Positions 1 to 7,683 of a stretch of DNA of 16,431 nucleotides are shown here, piece by piece (position 1 is the stretch's first letter; each line of letters opens with the position of its first letter). The notes beneath the pieces were generated by a model that saw only the letters and a list, made by a program, of their open reading frames with translations, made no database searches and was not told the DNA's origin. Source of the DNA: Gammaproteobacteria bacterium (GTDB lineage: Bacteria > Pseudomonadota > Gammaproteobacteria > Xanthomonadales > Wenzhouxiangellaceae). Position numbers and translations under genes: made by a program. The stretch is taken from the NCBI GenBank assembly GCA_003561495.1, contig PWWM01000048.1:1-16431 (forward strand), given 5' to 3'.

Positions 1-1581
1 CCGCATCAGGCGAACGGCTTCCTCTTCCTCCATGCCCAGCACGTGAACGGCGTAGTCAAGGATGGCGTTGAAGGTGACACGCAAGGCCCACTTGCCATAC
101 ATCAGCCACATTTCCGGCTCATGATCACCCCACCCCTCCTCCAGCATCATGCGCTCGGCATACACCGCCCAGCCTTCGATCATGGCGCCGTTGCCGAACA
201 GGCTCTTGACCAGGCTGGGCGAACGATTGGCGTGCAGGAGTTGGGTGTAATGGCCGGGGATGGCCTCGTGGATATTGAGAATCTGCAGGATCCAGTGGTT
301 GTACTCGCGCAGGTAACTGGCCGCCAGTTCATCGCCATAATAGTCCAGCGGGGTCACGTTGTAGAAGGTCTCGGCGCCCGGATTGAACGGGCCCGGTGCA
401 CTGATTGAAGCAATTGCACCGGTGCCGCGCATGTACTCTGGTGTTTCTCGAACGACCAGCGGCTTGTCCGGATCCTGATCCACGAGGTCGTGTTCACGCA
501 CGAATTCCTCCAGCAACGGGATCTGGCGACGAATCTCGTCGAAAAACTGATCGAGCTCGACATGGCGATCGGACAGGTGATCGATCAGCTCCGCGATGCG
601 CACCAGTGGCTCTTTGGGCAACTCGCGTTCAGGAAAGTACTCGGGCCAGAGATCAACAGCAATCTCATCCATATCGGCGTGCAATCGCGCTTTTTCCGCC
701 AACGCACGCTCGTACAATTCGGCGGCGGTGAAATCGGCCTGAATGTCGTAGGCAAACTTTTGCTCGTAGAGCGTTTCGCCGATTCGAAACGGGCGCGCAT
801 CACCGGACTCAATCAGTTCCCTTTTCATGGCCTCGAGGGCGTCAATCCAGTCCGTCACGGCCTGGCGCGCAGCCACCACGCGCTCCTCGAACAGTTGCTG
901 CTGCTCATCGTCCAGTCCCGAACCCCTGACGCGTTCGATGAGGTCATCACCCAACACCCCAAGCCCACCACGATTCTGGCCCACAGCAAGTTCCAGGTGC
1001 TCGAGAGTGGGTGTATCGATGTTATCCAGCGCCGCCTGGTAGTAGGCCGGCACATGTTCAAGGCGGGCCAGCACGATTTCCAGACGCTCTTCCTTGGGGG
1101 CAAAATCGGTATTGAGAACCAGCGCCAGCGGACCGGCCACGTTGTAGCTCGACGGCATCCATTCCCAGTTTCGAAACTCCTCCTGGTACCAGCGCATGGA
1201 CTCAAGTCGATTTCTGAGCAAGGCGTAATCAGAGCGCTCAGCAGGCGGCAGGACTTCCGGGTCGAAACGGCCAAGGCGTTCCAGGGCGGAGTCGATGAAC
1301 GCGGAGGTCCTGTCCCGGTACGCCTGGTCGGGGATGGTCACGCGATGGGCATGTTCATAACGGCCCTGGTAAATTGCCCATTCAGGATGCTGTTCCAGCA
1401 TCTCCTCGATCAGTTGGACGGCCAGATGATTGAAGGCTTCGGCCATCTCTTCGACTGGATCAGCAGCCGTGCTCCCGAACGCCGGTTCGGTCATGGACGA
1501 CTCAGCAGCCGCATCATCAACATCAGCCGGCTGGCAGGCCACCACAAGCAAGGCCAGCACCAGCACTGCGAACCAGCGCAT
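1..1581 (-). CDS. DUF885 family lipoprotein (C-terminus beyond window)
   Basis: 527 codons are open from the ATG at 1581 to the left edge, so the stop and probably the last few dozen residues are missing. The N-terminus is a lipoprotein signal: a hydrophobic run from residue 3 to 15 followed by the lipobox Val-Val-Ala-Cys with Cys16. Gln17 gives no inner-membrane retention signal, so an outer-membrane lipoprotein facing the periplasm is likely. The family is recognised from HEAIPGH at residues 438-444 and EGWAVYAE at 469-476, the hallmark segments of DUF885. The HExxxGH plus downstream Glu arrangement resembles a zinc-peptidase site, so a metallopeptidase role is plausible; this is inferred and the substrate is unknown. 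An in-frame ATG at 1629 would add 16 residues ahead of the signal peptide; I prefer 1581 because the signal then starts at the usual place. The gene diverges from the SYLF lipoprotein gene. Confidence 0.9.
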   Translation of the reverse strand, partial: MRWFAVLVLALLVVACQPADVDDAAAESSMTEPAFGSTAADPVEEMAEAFNHLAVQLIEEMLEQHPEWAIYQGRYEHAHRVTIPDQAYRDRTSAFIDSALERLGRFDPEVLPPAERSDYALLRNRLESMRWYQEEFRNWEWMPSSYNVAGPLALVLNTDFAPKEERLEIVLARLEHVPAYYQAALDNIDTPTLEHLELAVGQNRGGLGVLGDDLIERVRGSGLDDEQQQLFEERVVAARQAVTDWIDALEAMKRELIESGDARPFRIGETLYEQKFAYDIQADFTAAELYERALAEKARLHADMDEIAVDLWPEYFPERELPKEPLVRIAELIDHLSDRHVELDQFFDEIRRQIPLLEEFVREHDLVDQDPDKPLVVRETPEYMRGTGAIASISAPGPFNPGAETFYNVTPLDYYGDELAASYLREYNHWILQILNIHEAIPGHYTQLLHANRSPSLVKSLFGNGAMIEGWAVYAERMMLEEGWGDHEPEMWLMYGKWALRVTFNAILDYAVHVLGMEEEEAVRLMR

Positions 1582-1742
1582 GCCCCACGAAACAACATCC
1601 AGTCCGGGAAAACGAAGATCAGTCAACATGGAAAACCACTCGGTGGAATGGGAGGACAATTCAGCGCTCTCATGCTACCTGAAAGCAGTTCCGGTTTTGA
1701 GACCTGATCGAGGCTTACCCGTCCACCCGGGTCAGATAACGG

Positions 1743-1771
1743 TTACCATTGCAACCTGCAGATGCTATATT
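1743..1771 (+). promoter_or_regulatory. Sigma70-type promoter for the SYLF lipoprotein gene
   Basis: TTACCA (1743-1748) and TATATT (1766-1771) are separated by 17 bp, and the -10 is preceded by TGC, giving an extended -10 element. Transcription would begin near 1778 and leave a leader of about 100 nt before the ATG at 1878. This is a motif match only. Confidence 0.5.
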
Positions 1772-1778
1772 CAACATC

Positions 1779-1796
1779 ATGGAATTCACATTCCAT
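1779..1796 (+). promoter_or_regulatory. Perfect 7-bp inverted repeat at the predicted transcript start
   Basis: ATGGAAT (1779-1785), a four-base loop TCAC, and ATTCCAT (1790-1796) form a perfect hairpin. It begins within a base or two of the start expected from the promoter at 1743-1771. It could be a 5' mRNA stem that stabilises the transcript, or a repressor operator overlapping the start site. The sequence does not tell these apart. Confidence 0.4.
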
Positions 1797-1877
1797 CTTG
1801 AGGGGATCCGGGGCGATGCAACCAACCCATCCGCTCAGGGTCCAAGTGTTTCCTTTCCACGAGCCTGACGAATTGCC

Positions 1878-2423
1878 ATGAATACCAAGTATTTCGGAAT
1901 CCGCCACTGGGTCGTCATCACTTTGGCCGCTCTGTTCCTGGCCGGTTGCGCCACCACGCCGCCTCCAGATGAATCATTGATCCGAGAATCACGCGCCACA
2001 TTGGATCGCTTCGTGGATCGTGATCCAGGACTGAAAAGCTGGATCGATCATGCCCACGCCTACGCCGTGTTTCCCGAGATTGCCAAGGGCGGTTTCTGGG
2101 TTGGCGGCGGCTTCGGTCACGGGATGGTCTTCCAGGGCGGGCAGGCCATTGGCCGGGCCCGGGTCTCTCAGGGCACAGTGGGCGCCCAGATCGGCGCCCA
2201 GTCCTACAGCCAGGTCATCTTCTTCCAGGATCAGACCGCCCTGCGCACCTTCCAGCGCGAGAATTTCGAATTCTCCGCCCAGGCTACCGCCGTCGCCGCA
2301 ACGGCCGGCCGCGCAGCCACCACCAGCTATGAACGCGGCGTGGCAGTGTTTATCAAGACCCGCGGCGGCCTGATGGCCGAAGCCACCGTCGGAGGCCAGC
2401 GGTTCCGTTACGAATCGCTTTAA
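1878..2423 (+). CDS. SYLF-domain (YSC84-like) lipoprotein
   Basis: A complete 181-residue protein ending in TAA. Residues 11-23 are hydrophobic and lead to the lipobox Leu-Ala-Gly-Cys with Cys24. The next residue is Ala, consistent with sorting to the outer membrane. From about residue 60 to the end it carries the SYLF/Ysc84 domain: AYAVFPEIAKGGFWVGGGFG, then a Gly-rich GAQIGAQSYSQVIFF stretch and the terminal GGLMAEATVGGQRF. The domain binds phosphoinositides in eukaryotes; bacterial versions are small secreted or lipidated proteins of unclear role, so I assign no specific function. The spacer before the ATG has no strong Shine-Dalgarno sequence. It is the only plus-strand gene in the window and is probably monocistronic from the promoter at 1743-1771. 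Confidence 0.9.
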   Translation: MNTKYFGIRHWVVITLAALFLAGCATTPPPDESLIRESRATLDRFVDRDPGLKSWIDHAHAYAVFPEIAKGGFWVGGGFGHGMVFQGGQAIGRARVSQGTVGAQIGAQSYSQVIFFQDQTALRTFQRENFEFSAQATAVAATAGRAATTSYERGVAVFIKTRGGLMAEATVGGQRFRYESL

Positions 2424-2860
2424 GGAGCTTTTGAAAAACTCTGCACGGGCGCGACGGGTCTTTGCGGGATGACCCGGTGCGGCTTCGGCGAGCGTGGCTA
2501 CTGCAAAAAATTGGAAAAGAGCTGGAGGATTGGGAGAAGCATCGGGTGGCATCCGACCGCTCACGGCCTGACCGGGGCCGGGGTCGAGGTGACGGAAGCG
2601 GGCACAATCCATCCGTTCTTCAAGCACCCGAAAACCCCACTAAAGGCAATCCCCAACCCGTTGGATCAAACGCAATTCGGTAGGCACCAGAACGCCACCA
2701 AGCTCAAAGAATCGACCAAGCCGTTCACCTCGATCCCGGCACCGGGCAAGGCGACTCGTCGCCCCGCCCCCATAAACACCAGACTATTCAATCGGCGTTC
2801 TAATACGAGATGCTCGGTAAGCTCCGTGATGCCAGGCCTTCATGGTTTGAACTACTGCAA
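2424..2860. other. 437-bp intergenic region between convergent genes, possible repeat relic
   Basis: No credible gene is seen in this gap between the converging SYLF and ABC-exporter genes. A short inverted repeat, CGGGTC (2455-2460) and GACCCG (2471-2476), follows the SYLF stop but lacks a T-run, so it is at best a weak terminator. Another small stem, GGCGA/TCGCC, lies near 2750-2763. The first stretch, beginning right after the TAA with GGAGCTTTTGAAAAACTCTG, resembles the kind of terminus found in dispersed repeats and IS ends. It is open in one minus-strand frame up to and into the SYLF gene. No open frame here looks like a known protein. Confidence 0.4.
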
Positions 2861-4627
2861 TCAGTCAACAAACTGCAGGCTGGCCAGGCGGGCATAGAGT
2901 TTGCTGGATTGGACGAGTTGATCGTGACTGCCCTCGGCGACCAGTCGACCCTGGTCGATGACCAGGATGCGGTCGGCGCGGCGAACCGTGGCCAGGCGAT
3001 GGGCGATGACGATGACCGTCCGGTCCTCACTCAAGGTTTCCAGGGCTTGCTGGACCTCGCGCTCGCTTTCGGCATCCAGGCTGGCAGTGGCTTCATCGAG
3101 CAGCAGCAGCGGCGGGTTCTTGACCAGGGCCCGGGCAATCGCGATGCGCTGGCGCTGCCCGCCGGATAGCCGGAGCCCACGCTCACCCAGGAAGGTCGCA
3201 TAGCCCTCGGGCAGTCGCTGAAGAAATTCATCGGCATGCGCCGCCCGGGCCGCCTGCTCCAGAACCTCGTTGTCGGCCTCCTCTACACCGTAGAGGATAT
3301 TATCGGCCGCCGAGCCGGAGAACATGACCACGTTCTGAGGTACCAGTCCCAAGGCACGACGAAACTCGCGCAGATCAAGCCGCTGCAAATCGACGCCACT
3401 GAACTGGATACGGCCCTCCATCGGGTCATAAAAGCGCAGCAGGAGCTGAAAAATGGTTGACTTCCCTGCCCCCGACGGCCCGACCAGGGCGACAGTCTCG
3501 CCGGGATGAACCTCGAAACTCAAGCGCGACAAGACTTTTTCTTCAGGCCTTGACGGGTAAGCGAAGCTGACCTGGTCGAAGCACACCGACCAGGGGCTTG
3601 CGGGTAGCGGCACCGGCTTGGGCGGGCTGGTGATTTCGGGCTCGATGGCAAGCAGTTCGGCCAGGCGCTCCATGGCTCCGGCCGCCCGCTGCAACTGACC
3701 CCAGATCTCGCTCAAGCCAGCCGTGGAGCCGGCCGCAATGACGGCATAAAGCACAAACTGGCCCAGCTGGCCGGGTGTCATCGTTCCTTCCAGCACCGCC
3801 CTTGCGCCCAACCAGAGCACAAAGGTCACCGCTCCGAAAGTCAGCAGGATGGCGGTCACGATCAGCACCGTGCTGGCGGCAATACGCAGGTGATTGGAAC
3901 GGACTGCCGCTTCGACCGCGTTGGAAAACCGCTGGCTTTCGCGCGCCTCCTGGGCGAAGGCCTGAACCGTCTCCATGGCATTGATCGATTCGTCGCCCAG
4001 GGCGCTGATATCGGCGACCCGGTCCTGGGCACGCCGCGAGAGACTTCTGACCCAGCGCCCCAGCAACACCACCGGCACAATAATCAATATGATCAGCAGA
4101 CCGATCACTCCAGCCAGCGAAGGCGCGGTCAGCACCAGGGCAATCGAGCTGGCAATCAGCATCAGGCCATTGCGAATGCCAAAGGACACCGTTGATCCGA
4201 CCAGGGTCTCGATCAATGTGGTATCGGTATTGAGACGCGACAGCACTTCCCCGGTGCGGGTGCGAGCAAAAAACTCCGGGCTCATGCTCAAAACCCGATC
4301 AAATACCGCACTGCGGATATCGGCCACCACCCGCTGGCCCAGCCAGCTCACCCAATAGAAACGCAAACCGCCGGCCACTGCCATCAGCGCGGCAGCGGCA
4401 AACAGCAGCCAGAACCAGCGATTGATACGTTCCAGGTCATCGGCGACGAAGCCGCGATCAATGACCTGGCCCACGGCGGCCGGAATGGCGAGCGCGCCGG
4501 CCGCCGAGAGAATCAGGAAAATCGCGGCGAGGATGATCTGAAGACGATAGCGCAAGACGAAAGGCCACAAAGCACCCAGCGAGGCAATCTTGCGACCGGC
4601 CGGCCGTTGCAGATCCCCAGTCGCCAT
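2861..4627 (-). CDS. MsbA-related ABC exporter, fused permease and ATPase
   Basis: A 588-residue half-transporter with an N-terminal exporter-type membrane domain (about residues 20-320, six predicted helices) fused to a nucleotide-binding domain. Walker A is GPSGAGKST at 383-391, the Q-loop Gln is at 431, the signature LSGGQ at 487-491, Walker B LLLLDE at 507-512, the D-loop SLD at 516-518 and the switch His at 543; all catalytic residues are present. Such proteins act as inner-membrane homodimers exporting lipids or hydrophobic compounds. The sequence looks like the MsbA-related group rather than MsbA itself, and the substrate is unknown. The chosen ATG at 4627 shares one base with the rarD stop (TGATG) and has GAGGA upstream, implying translational coupling. 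An in-frame ATG at 4663 would add 12 residues inside rarD and is less likely. Confidence 0.93.
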   Translation of the reverse strand: MATGDLQRPAGRKIASLGALWPFVLRYRLQIILAAIFLILSAAGALAIPAAVGQVIDRGFVADDLERINRWFWLLFAAAALMAVAGGLRFYWVSWLGQRVVADIRSAVFDRVLSMSPEFFARTRTGEVLSRLNTDTTLIETLVGSTVSFGIRNGLMLIASSIALVLTAPSLAGVIGLLIILIIVPVVLLGRWVRSLSRRAQDRVADISALGDESINAMETVQAFAQEARESQRFSNAVEAAVRSNHLRIAASTVLIVTAILLTFGAVTFVLWLGARAVLEGTMTPGQLGQFVLYAVIAAGSTAGLSEIWGQLQRAAGAMERLAELLAIEPEITSPPKPVPLPASPWSVCFDQVSFAYPSRPEEKVLSRLSFEVHPGETVALVGPSGAGKSTIFQLLLRFYDPMEGRIQFSGVDLQRLDLREFRRALGLVPQNVVMFSGSAADNILYGVEEADNEVLEQAARAAHADEFLQRLPEGYATFLGERGLRLSGGQRQRIAIARALVKNPPLLLLDEATASLDAESEREVQQALETLSEDRTVIVIAHRLATVRRADRILVIDQGRLVAEGSHDQLVQSSKLYARLASLQFVD

Positions 4628-5526
4628 CAGACTGGAATCCTCGCACGACGCGTGCGATGCCAACCCGCCCAGGAAAAGATCAGCAAGGCCAGCCAGATAC
4701 TGCCAAAGGTGATGGCGTGATCGAAGGTGAACGGTTCATCGTAAACGAACACGGCCAACAGAAAGGTCAGACTGGGAGCCAGGTACTGCAGGATTCCGAT
4801 CGTACTCAACGGCAAGCGACGAACCCCCGCTGCAAATAGCAACAAGGGGACCAGGGTGACCAGACCGGTTCCGGCCAGCAGCGCCGCCATGCCAGGCTGG
4901 CCCGGGTCAAAAGTCAGCCGCCCTTCGCCGGAAAGCAGCATCAGCCAGATGATCGCCAGTGGCGTGACCAGCAAGGTCTCCCAGAAAAGTCCGACCATGG
5001 GGCCGACATCAACAATCTTGCGCACGACCGAGTAGAGCGCGAAAGTCAGCGCCAGGCCCAGCGCAATCCAGGGGAACTGACCGATTCTGAGTGTCATGTA
5101 CAGGGTGCCAATGGCTGCTATTCCAATGGCGACCCCCTGTATGGGGGCCATGCGTTCGCGAAAGATCATCAACCCGAAAAGGACCGAAACCAGTGGGTTG
5201 ATGAAATAACCCAGGCTGGTCGACAGCACTCGATCACTATTGACCGCGTAGACGAATATCAGCCAGTTGATGACAATCAGTACGCCACTGACGCTGAGCG
5301 CCGCCAGGGTTCTGGGCTTGATGCGGGCATGCGAGATCACACTCTTGCCATGGCGAATCAGCAACACAAGCCCCAGCAATGCGACCGACCAAAGCACGCG
5401 ATGACCAATGATCTCATCGGCATCGACCCGGCCGAGAAACTTGAAATAGATCGGCGCCAATCCCCAGCAGACAAAGGCTCCGATGGCTGCCACCAGCCCG
5501 ATGCTGTGCTGATTGTTCAAACTCAC
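4627..5526 (-). CDS. rarD: RarD-type EamA/DMT permease
   Basis: A 299-residue integral membrane protein with about ten hydrophobic segments, the usual size for the RarD branch of the drug/metabolite transporter superfamily. Recognisable segments are the N-terminal GAFVCWGLAPIYFKFL, EIIGHRVLWS, LGYFINPLVSVL and GILQYLAPSLTFLLAVF. RarD was named for chloramphenicol sensitivity, but its natural substrate is not established. Translation appears to start at a GTG at 5526 that overlaps the TGA of the upstream asmA-like gene by four bases (GTGA). There is no clear independent ribosome-binding site, so it is probably translated by coupling. It in turn overlaps the ABC exporter by one base, forming the middle of a three-gene unit. 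Confidence 0.92.
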   Translation of the reverse strand: MSLNNQHSIGLVAAIGAFVCWGLAPIYFKFLGRVDADEIIGHRVLWSVALLGLVLLIRHGKSVISHARIKPRTLAALSVSGVLIVINWLIFVYAVNSDRVLSTSLGYFINPLVSVLFGLMIFRERMAPIQGVAIGIAAIGTLYMTLRIGQFPWIALGLALTFALYSVVRKIVDVGPMVGLFWETLLVTPLAIIWLMLLSGEGRLTFDPGQPGMAALLAGTGLVTLVPLLLFAAGVRRLPLSTIGILQYLAPSLTFLLAVFVYDEPFTFDHAITFGSIWLALLIFSWAGWHRTRRARIPV

Positions 5527-7121
5527 TGGGCTGGACGCAACACCACGGGACCGTAGTCGGCCTCCGGATGATCCAGCGTGCCTCTGATCTCGGCCTGGAC
5601 CAAGCCGACCTCGGTGAGCAGGTCCACCCGTCCGAGCATCTCACCACTCTCCATTGTCAGCGCCAGGTCACCTTCCAGTTCCAGGCTCTCGCTGAACAGC
5701 TGCAGGTCGGTCAGGTTCACGCGCTGATCATTGAAGCTGACATTCATGGCCAGAAAGTCAAACCGGTCATCACCCTGAATCCCCTCCAGGCCTTCAGTCA
5801 TGCTTTCCAGCAACGGCCAGGCGCCATCCACGAGTTCGACTTGAGCCGTTCCGCTCCAACCGGCTTTTGCCAGGGCGGATTCTCGGCTGGATTGCAGGTC
5901 CATAGTGACCGAACCTGCGCCATCGATCATCCAATCAAGGCGCAGTGATTTCAGCATCGGCGCCAAATCGACTACGTCCAGATCCAGGTCCACCTGCCAA
6001 TCGGAATCCAGGATCCGCAGATCCAGCTCGCCGCCTCCCTGAACAATGGCTCCGGGCACCTTTCCTTGCAGGCTCTGGATCTGCACAAGGCCCTGGCGTC
6101 CAGTCACCCGCATGGCCAGCTGATCAATCACCAGCCCCAGTGTGGCGATCTGCTCAATGCCCAGATCGACATCGAAATCCATTCCACGCATCGCCATTTT
6201 CAAGCCGGAGTGGTCCGGCAACCCGGGGACTTCGGCAATGCGCTCAATCACCTGAATCACATCCACATCGATCAGATCCGCACCCAGGCGAGCTGAAAAT
6301 GAGGGGCGTTCGGTACCGGCATAACGAAGATTCAGATCAAACTGGTGTTCGTTGAATTTCAGCTTGCCCCCATCCAGGGAAAAGTTGAGATGATCATCCA
6401 GGGCCAGATTGACATTGCCCAGGATTTCCAGATCGTAGCGACCCTGGTCGACCATGCCGGCCATGCGCATGTTCGACAAGCGAAGCCGGTCCGCCTCGGT
6501 AGTGACCAGCAAGCCGTCCACCTCGAGAAAATCGAAAAGGGCAGGCTCACCCAGGCTTCCGCGGAAACGAAACTGCAAGGGCTGACCCAGTGCAAACCCC
6601 TCAACCTCCATCCGCTCAAGCTCGAACGACTCACGAAGTTCACGCCCGGCCCGACCGGTCGAGATGACAATGTTCTCCAGCGCGACCGACGCCCCCATAC
6701 CGTTTCGATCCGGGCGCTCGGAACCAATCAGCCGTTTCAGTCCATCCAGACTGCTCCGGCCCTGATCATCCTCGTGGAGATTGACCCGAACCCCATTGAC
6801 CTGAATCAGGGTCGGATCCACCTGTCCCCGAACCAGGGGCAGCAAGCGCACCTGGACCGTGAACTCATCGGCCTGGAACAGATCCGGACCTTCGAAACCT
6901 TCGGGTCCGGTCATGACCACTCGTTCGGCACTGATCCGAAGTCCAGGAAACAGTCGCAGCCTGACATCGCCATGAATCTCGACACGTCGCCCGGTCTGCT
7001 GCTCGATCTGATCGGCGATCATGGCCTTGATCCGTTCCTGGTCAAGCAAAATCACCGCACTGCCATAAACCCCCAGCGCCATGATGGCCAGGGCCGCCAG
7101 TACGATGAGAGAATTACGCAT
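5523..7121 (-). CDS. AsmA family protein
   Basis: A 532-residue protein with one N-terminal membrane anchor (about residues 4-26) and a long soluble portion expected in the periplasm. The start of the soluble part is typical of AsmA: TGRRVEIHGDVRLRLFPGLR, then VVMTGPEGFEG and a VQVRLLPLVRGQ segment, followed by beta-rich repeats (for example LQSLQGKVPGA). The C-terminus has another AsmA-like segment (VQAEIRGTLDHPEADYG). AsmA-like proteins span the periplasm and are linked to outer-membrane assembly and phospholipid movement; the role here is inferred from family. The ATG at 7121 places the anchor at the N-terminus and follows GGTGGATTGATT. The frame is open upstream to 7217, but that part lies across the predicted promoter. 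This is the first gene of the asmA-rarD-ABC unit. Confidence 0.9.
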   Translation of the reverse strand: MRNSLIVLAALAIMALGVYGSAVILLDQERIKAMIADQIEQQTGRRVEIHGDVRLRLFPGLRISAERVVMTGPEGFEGPDLFQADEFTVQVRLLPLVRGQVDPTLIQVNGVRVNLHEDDQGRSSLDGLKRLIGSERPDRNGMGASVALENIVISTGRAGRELRESFELERMEVEGFALGQPLQFRFRGSLGEPALFDFLEVDGLLVTTEADRLRLSNMRMAGMVDQGRYDLEILGNVNLALDDHLNFSLDGGKLKFNEHQFDLNLRYAGTERPSFSARLGADLIDVDVIQVIERIAEVPGLPDHSGLKMAMRGMDFDVDLGIEQIATLGLVIDQLAMRVTGRQGLVQIQSLQGKVPGAIVQGGGELDLRILDSDWQVDLDLDVVDLAPMLKSLRLDWMIDGAGSVTMDLQSSRESALAKAGWSGTAQVELVDGAWPLLESMTEGLEGIQGDDRFDFLAMNVSFNDQRVNLTDLQLFSESLELEGDLALTMESGEMLGRVDLLTEVGLVQAEIRGTLDHPEADYGPVVLRPAQ

Positions 7122-7151
7122 AATCAATCCACCCGGGGACATCGAACCCCC

Positions 7152-7181
7152 ATTGTATCCAACCCGGCCACCCACGGTGAA
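7152..7181 (-). promoter_or_regulatory. Sigma70-type promoter for the asmA-rarD-ABC unit
   Basis: On the minus strand TTCACC (7181-7176) and TACAAT (7157-7152) are 18 bp apart. Transcription would start near 7145 and leave a leader of about 24 nt before the ATG at 7121. An A/T-rich AANN repeat tract lies directly upstream of the -35. Confidence 0.5.
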
Positions 7182-7224
7182 ACCAACCAACAAACCAACA
7201 AACGAAAAAACGAACAAACGAAAA
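7181..7224. repeat. Degenerate AANN tetranucleotide tract
   Basis: On the plus strand eleven consecutive tetramers all begin with AA: AACC, AACC, AACA, AACC, AACA, AACG, AAAA, AACG, AACA, AACG, AAAA. The tract sits between the ribosomal-operon terminator and the predicted -35 of the asmA-like gene. On the minus strand it reads as a T-rich extension of the terminator's U-tract. Confidence 0.7.
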
Positions 7225-7253
7225 AACCCGGCATCACGAAGATGCCGGGTTTT
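7221..7253 (-). terminator. Rho-independent terminator of the alpha operon
   Basis: CCCGGCATC and GATGCCGGG (7227-7235 and 7241-7249) form a perfect 9-bp stem with a five-base loop. In the minus-strand direction the stem is followed by TTTTTTCG and a longer T-rich run. It lies about 35 nt past the rplQ stop. The A/T tracts on both sides extend the pairing, and it could also work weakly on the plus strand, but no plus-strand gene leads into it. Confidence 0.9.
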
Positions 7254-7285
7254 CTCCTGAACCTCCGGTCAAGACATCCCGGAAA

Positions 7286-7672
7286 TCAATCGTTGAGTTC
7301 GGCTCCTGGAGCATCCGGCCGGTCAACCAGCTCCACGTAGGCCATGGGCGCCTTGTCACCGGGACGAAACCCGCACTTGAGAATTCGCAGGTAACCGCCG
7401 GGACGCTGCGCGTAGCGAGGTGCGATCTCGGAAAACAGCTTGCCCACGGCCTCCTTGTCACGCAGACGGTTGAACGCCATGCGACGGCGGGCCACGGTGT
7501 CTTCCTTGGCCAGGGTGATCAGCGGCTCGGCCACACGGCGCAATTCCTTGGCCTTGGGCAAAGTGGTCTTGATCAGCTCATGCTCGATGAGGCTGGCGGT
7601 CATATTCCGGAACATCGCACGGCGATGCGGGGAGTTACGGTTGAGCTTACGCCCTGCTTTGCGATGACGCAT
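7286..7672 (-). CDS. rplQ: 50S ribosomal protein L17 (bL17)
   Basis: A 128-residue protein with the invariant start MRHRKAGRKLNRNSPHR and the family segments MTASLIEHELIKTTLPKAKE and RPGGYLRILK. L17 sits near the exit of the 50S tunnel. It is the last gene of the alpha operon, 11 nt after rpoA, with AAGGAG ahead of its ATG and a strong terminator after its TGA. Length and sequence are ordinary for gammaproteobacteria. Confidence 0.98.
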   Translation of the reverse strand: MRHRKAGRKLNRNSPHRRAMFRNMTASLIEHELIKTTLPKAKELRRVAEPLITLAKEDTVARRRMAFNRLRDKEAVGKLFSEIAPRYAQRPGGYLRILKCGFRPGDKAPMAYVELVDRPDAPGAELND

Positions 7673-7683
7673 GAGAGTTCTCC

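Noticed and set aside
490..1707. Long plus-strand open frame of about 405 codons
   Set aside because: It lies antisense to the DUF885 gene, whose minus-strand frame has a lipobox and both family motifs; the plus-strand translation resembles no known family.
2455..2476. Terminator after the SYLF gene
   Set aside because: The 6-bp stem has a ten-base loop and is not followed by a T-run, so it was left as part of the intergenic description.
6345..7340. Plus-strand open frame of about 331 codons
   Set aside because: It is antisense to the asmA-like gene, runs through the promoter and terminator region into the end of rplQ, and looks compositionally random.
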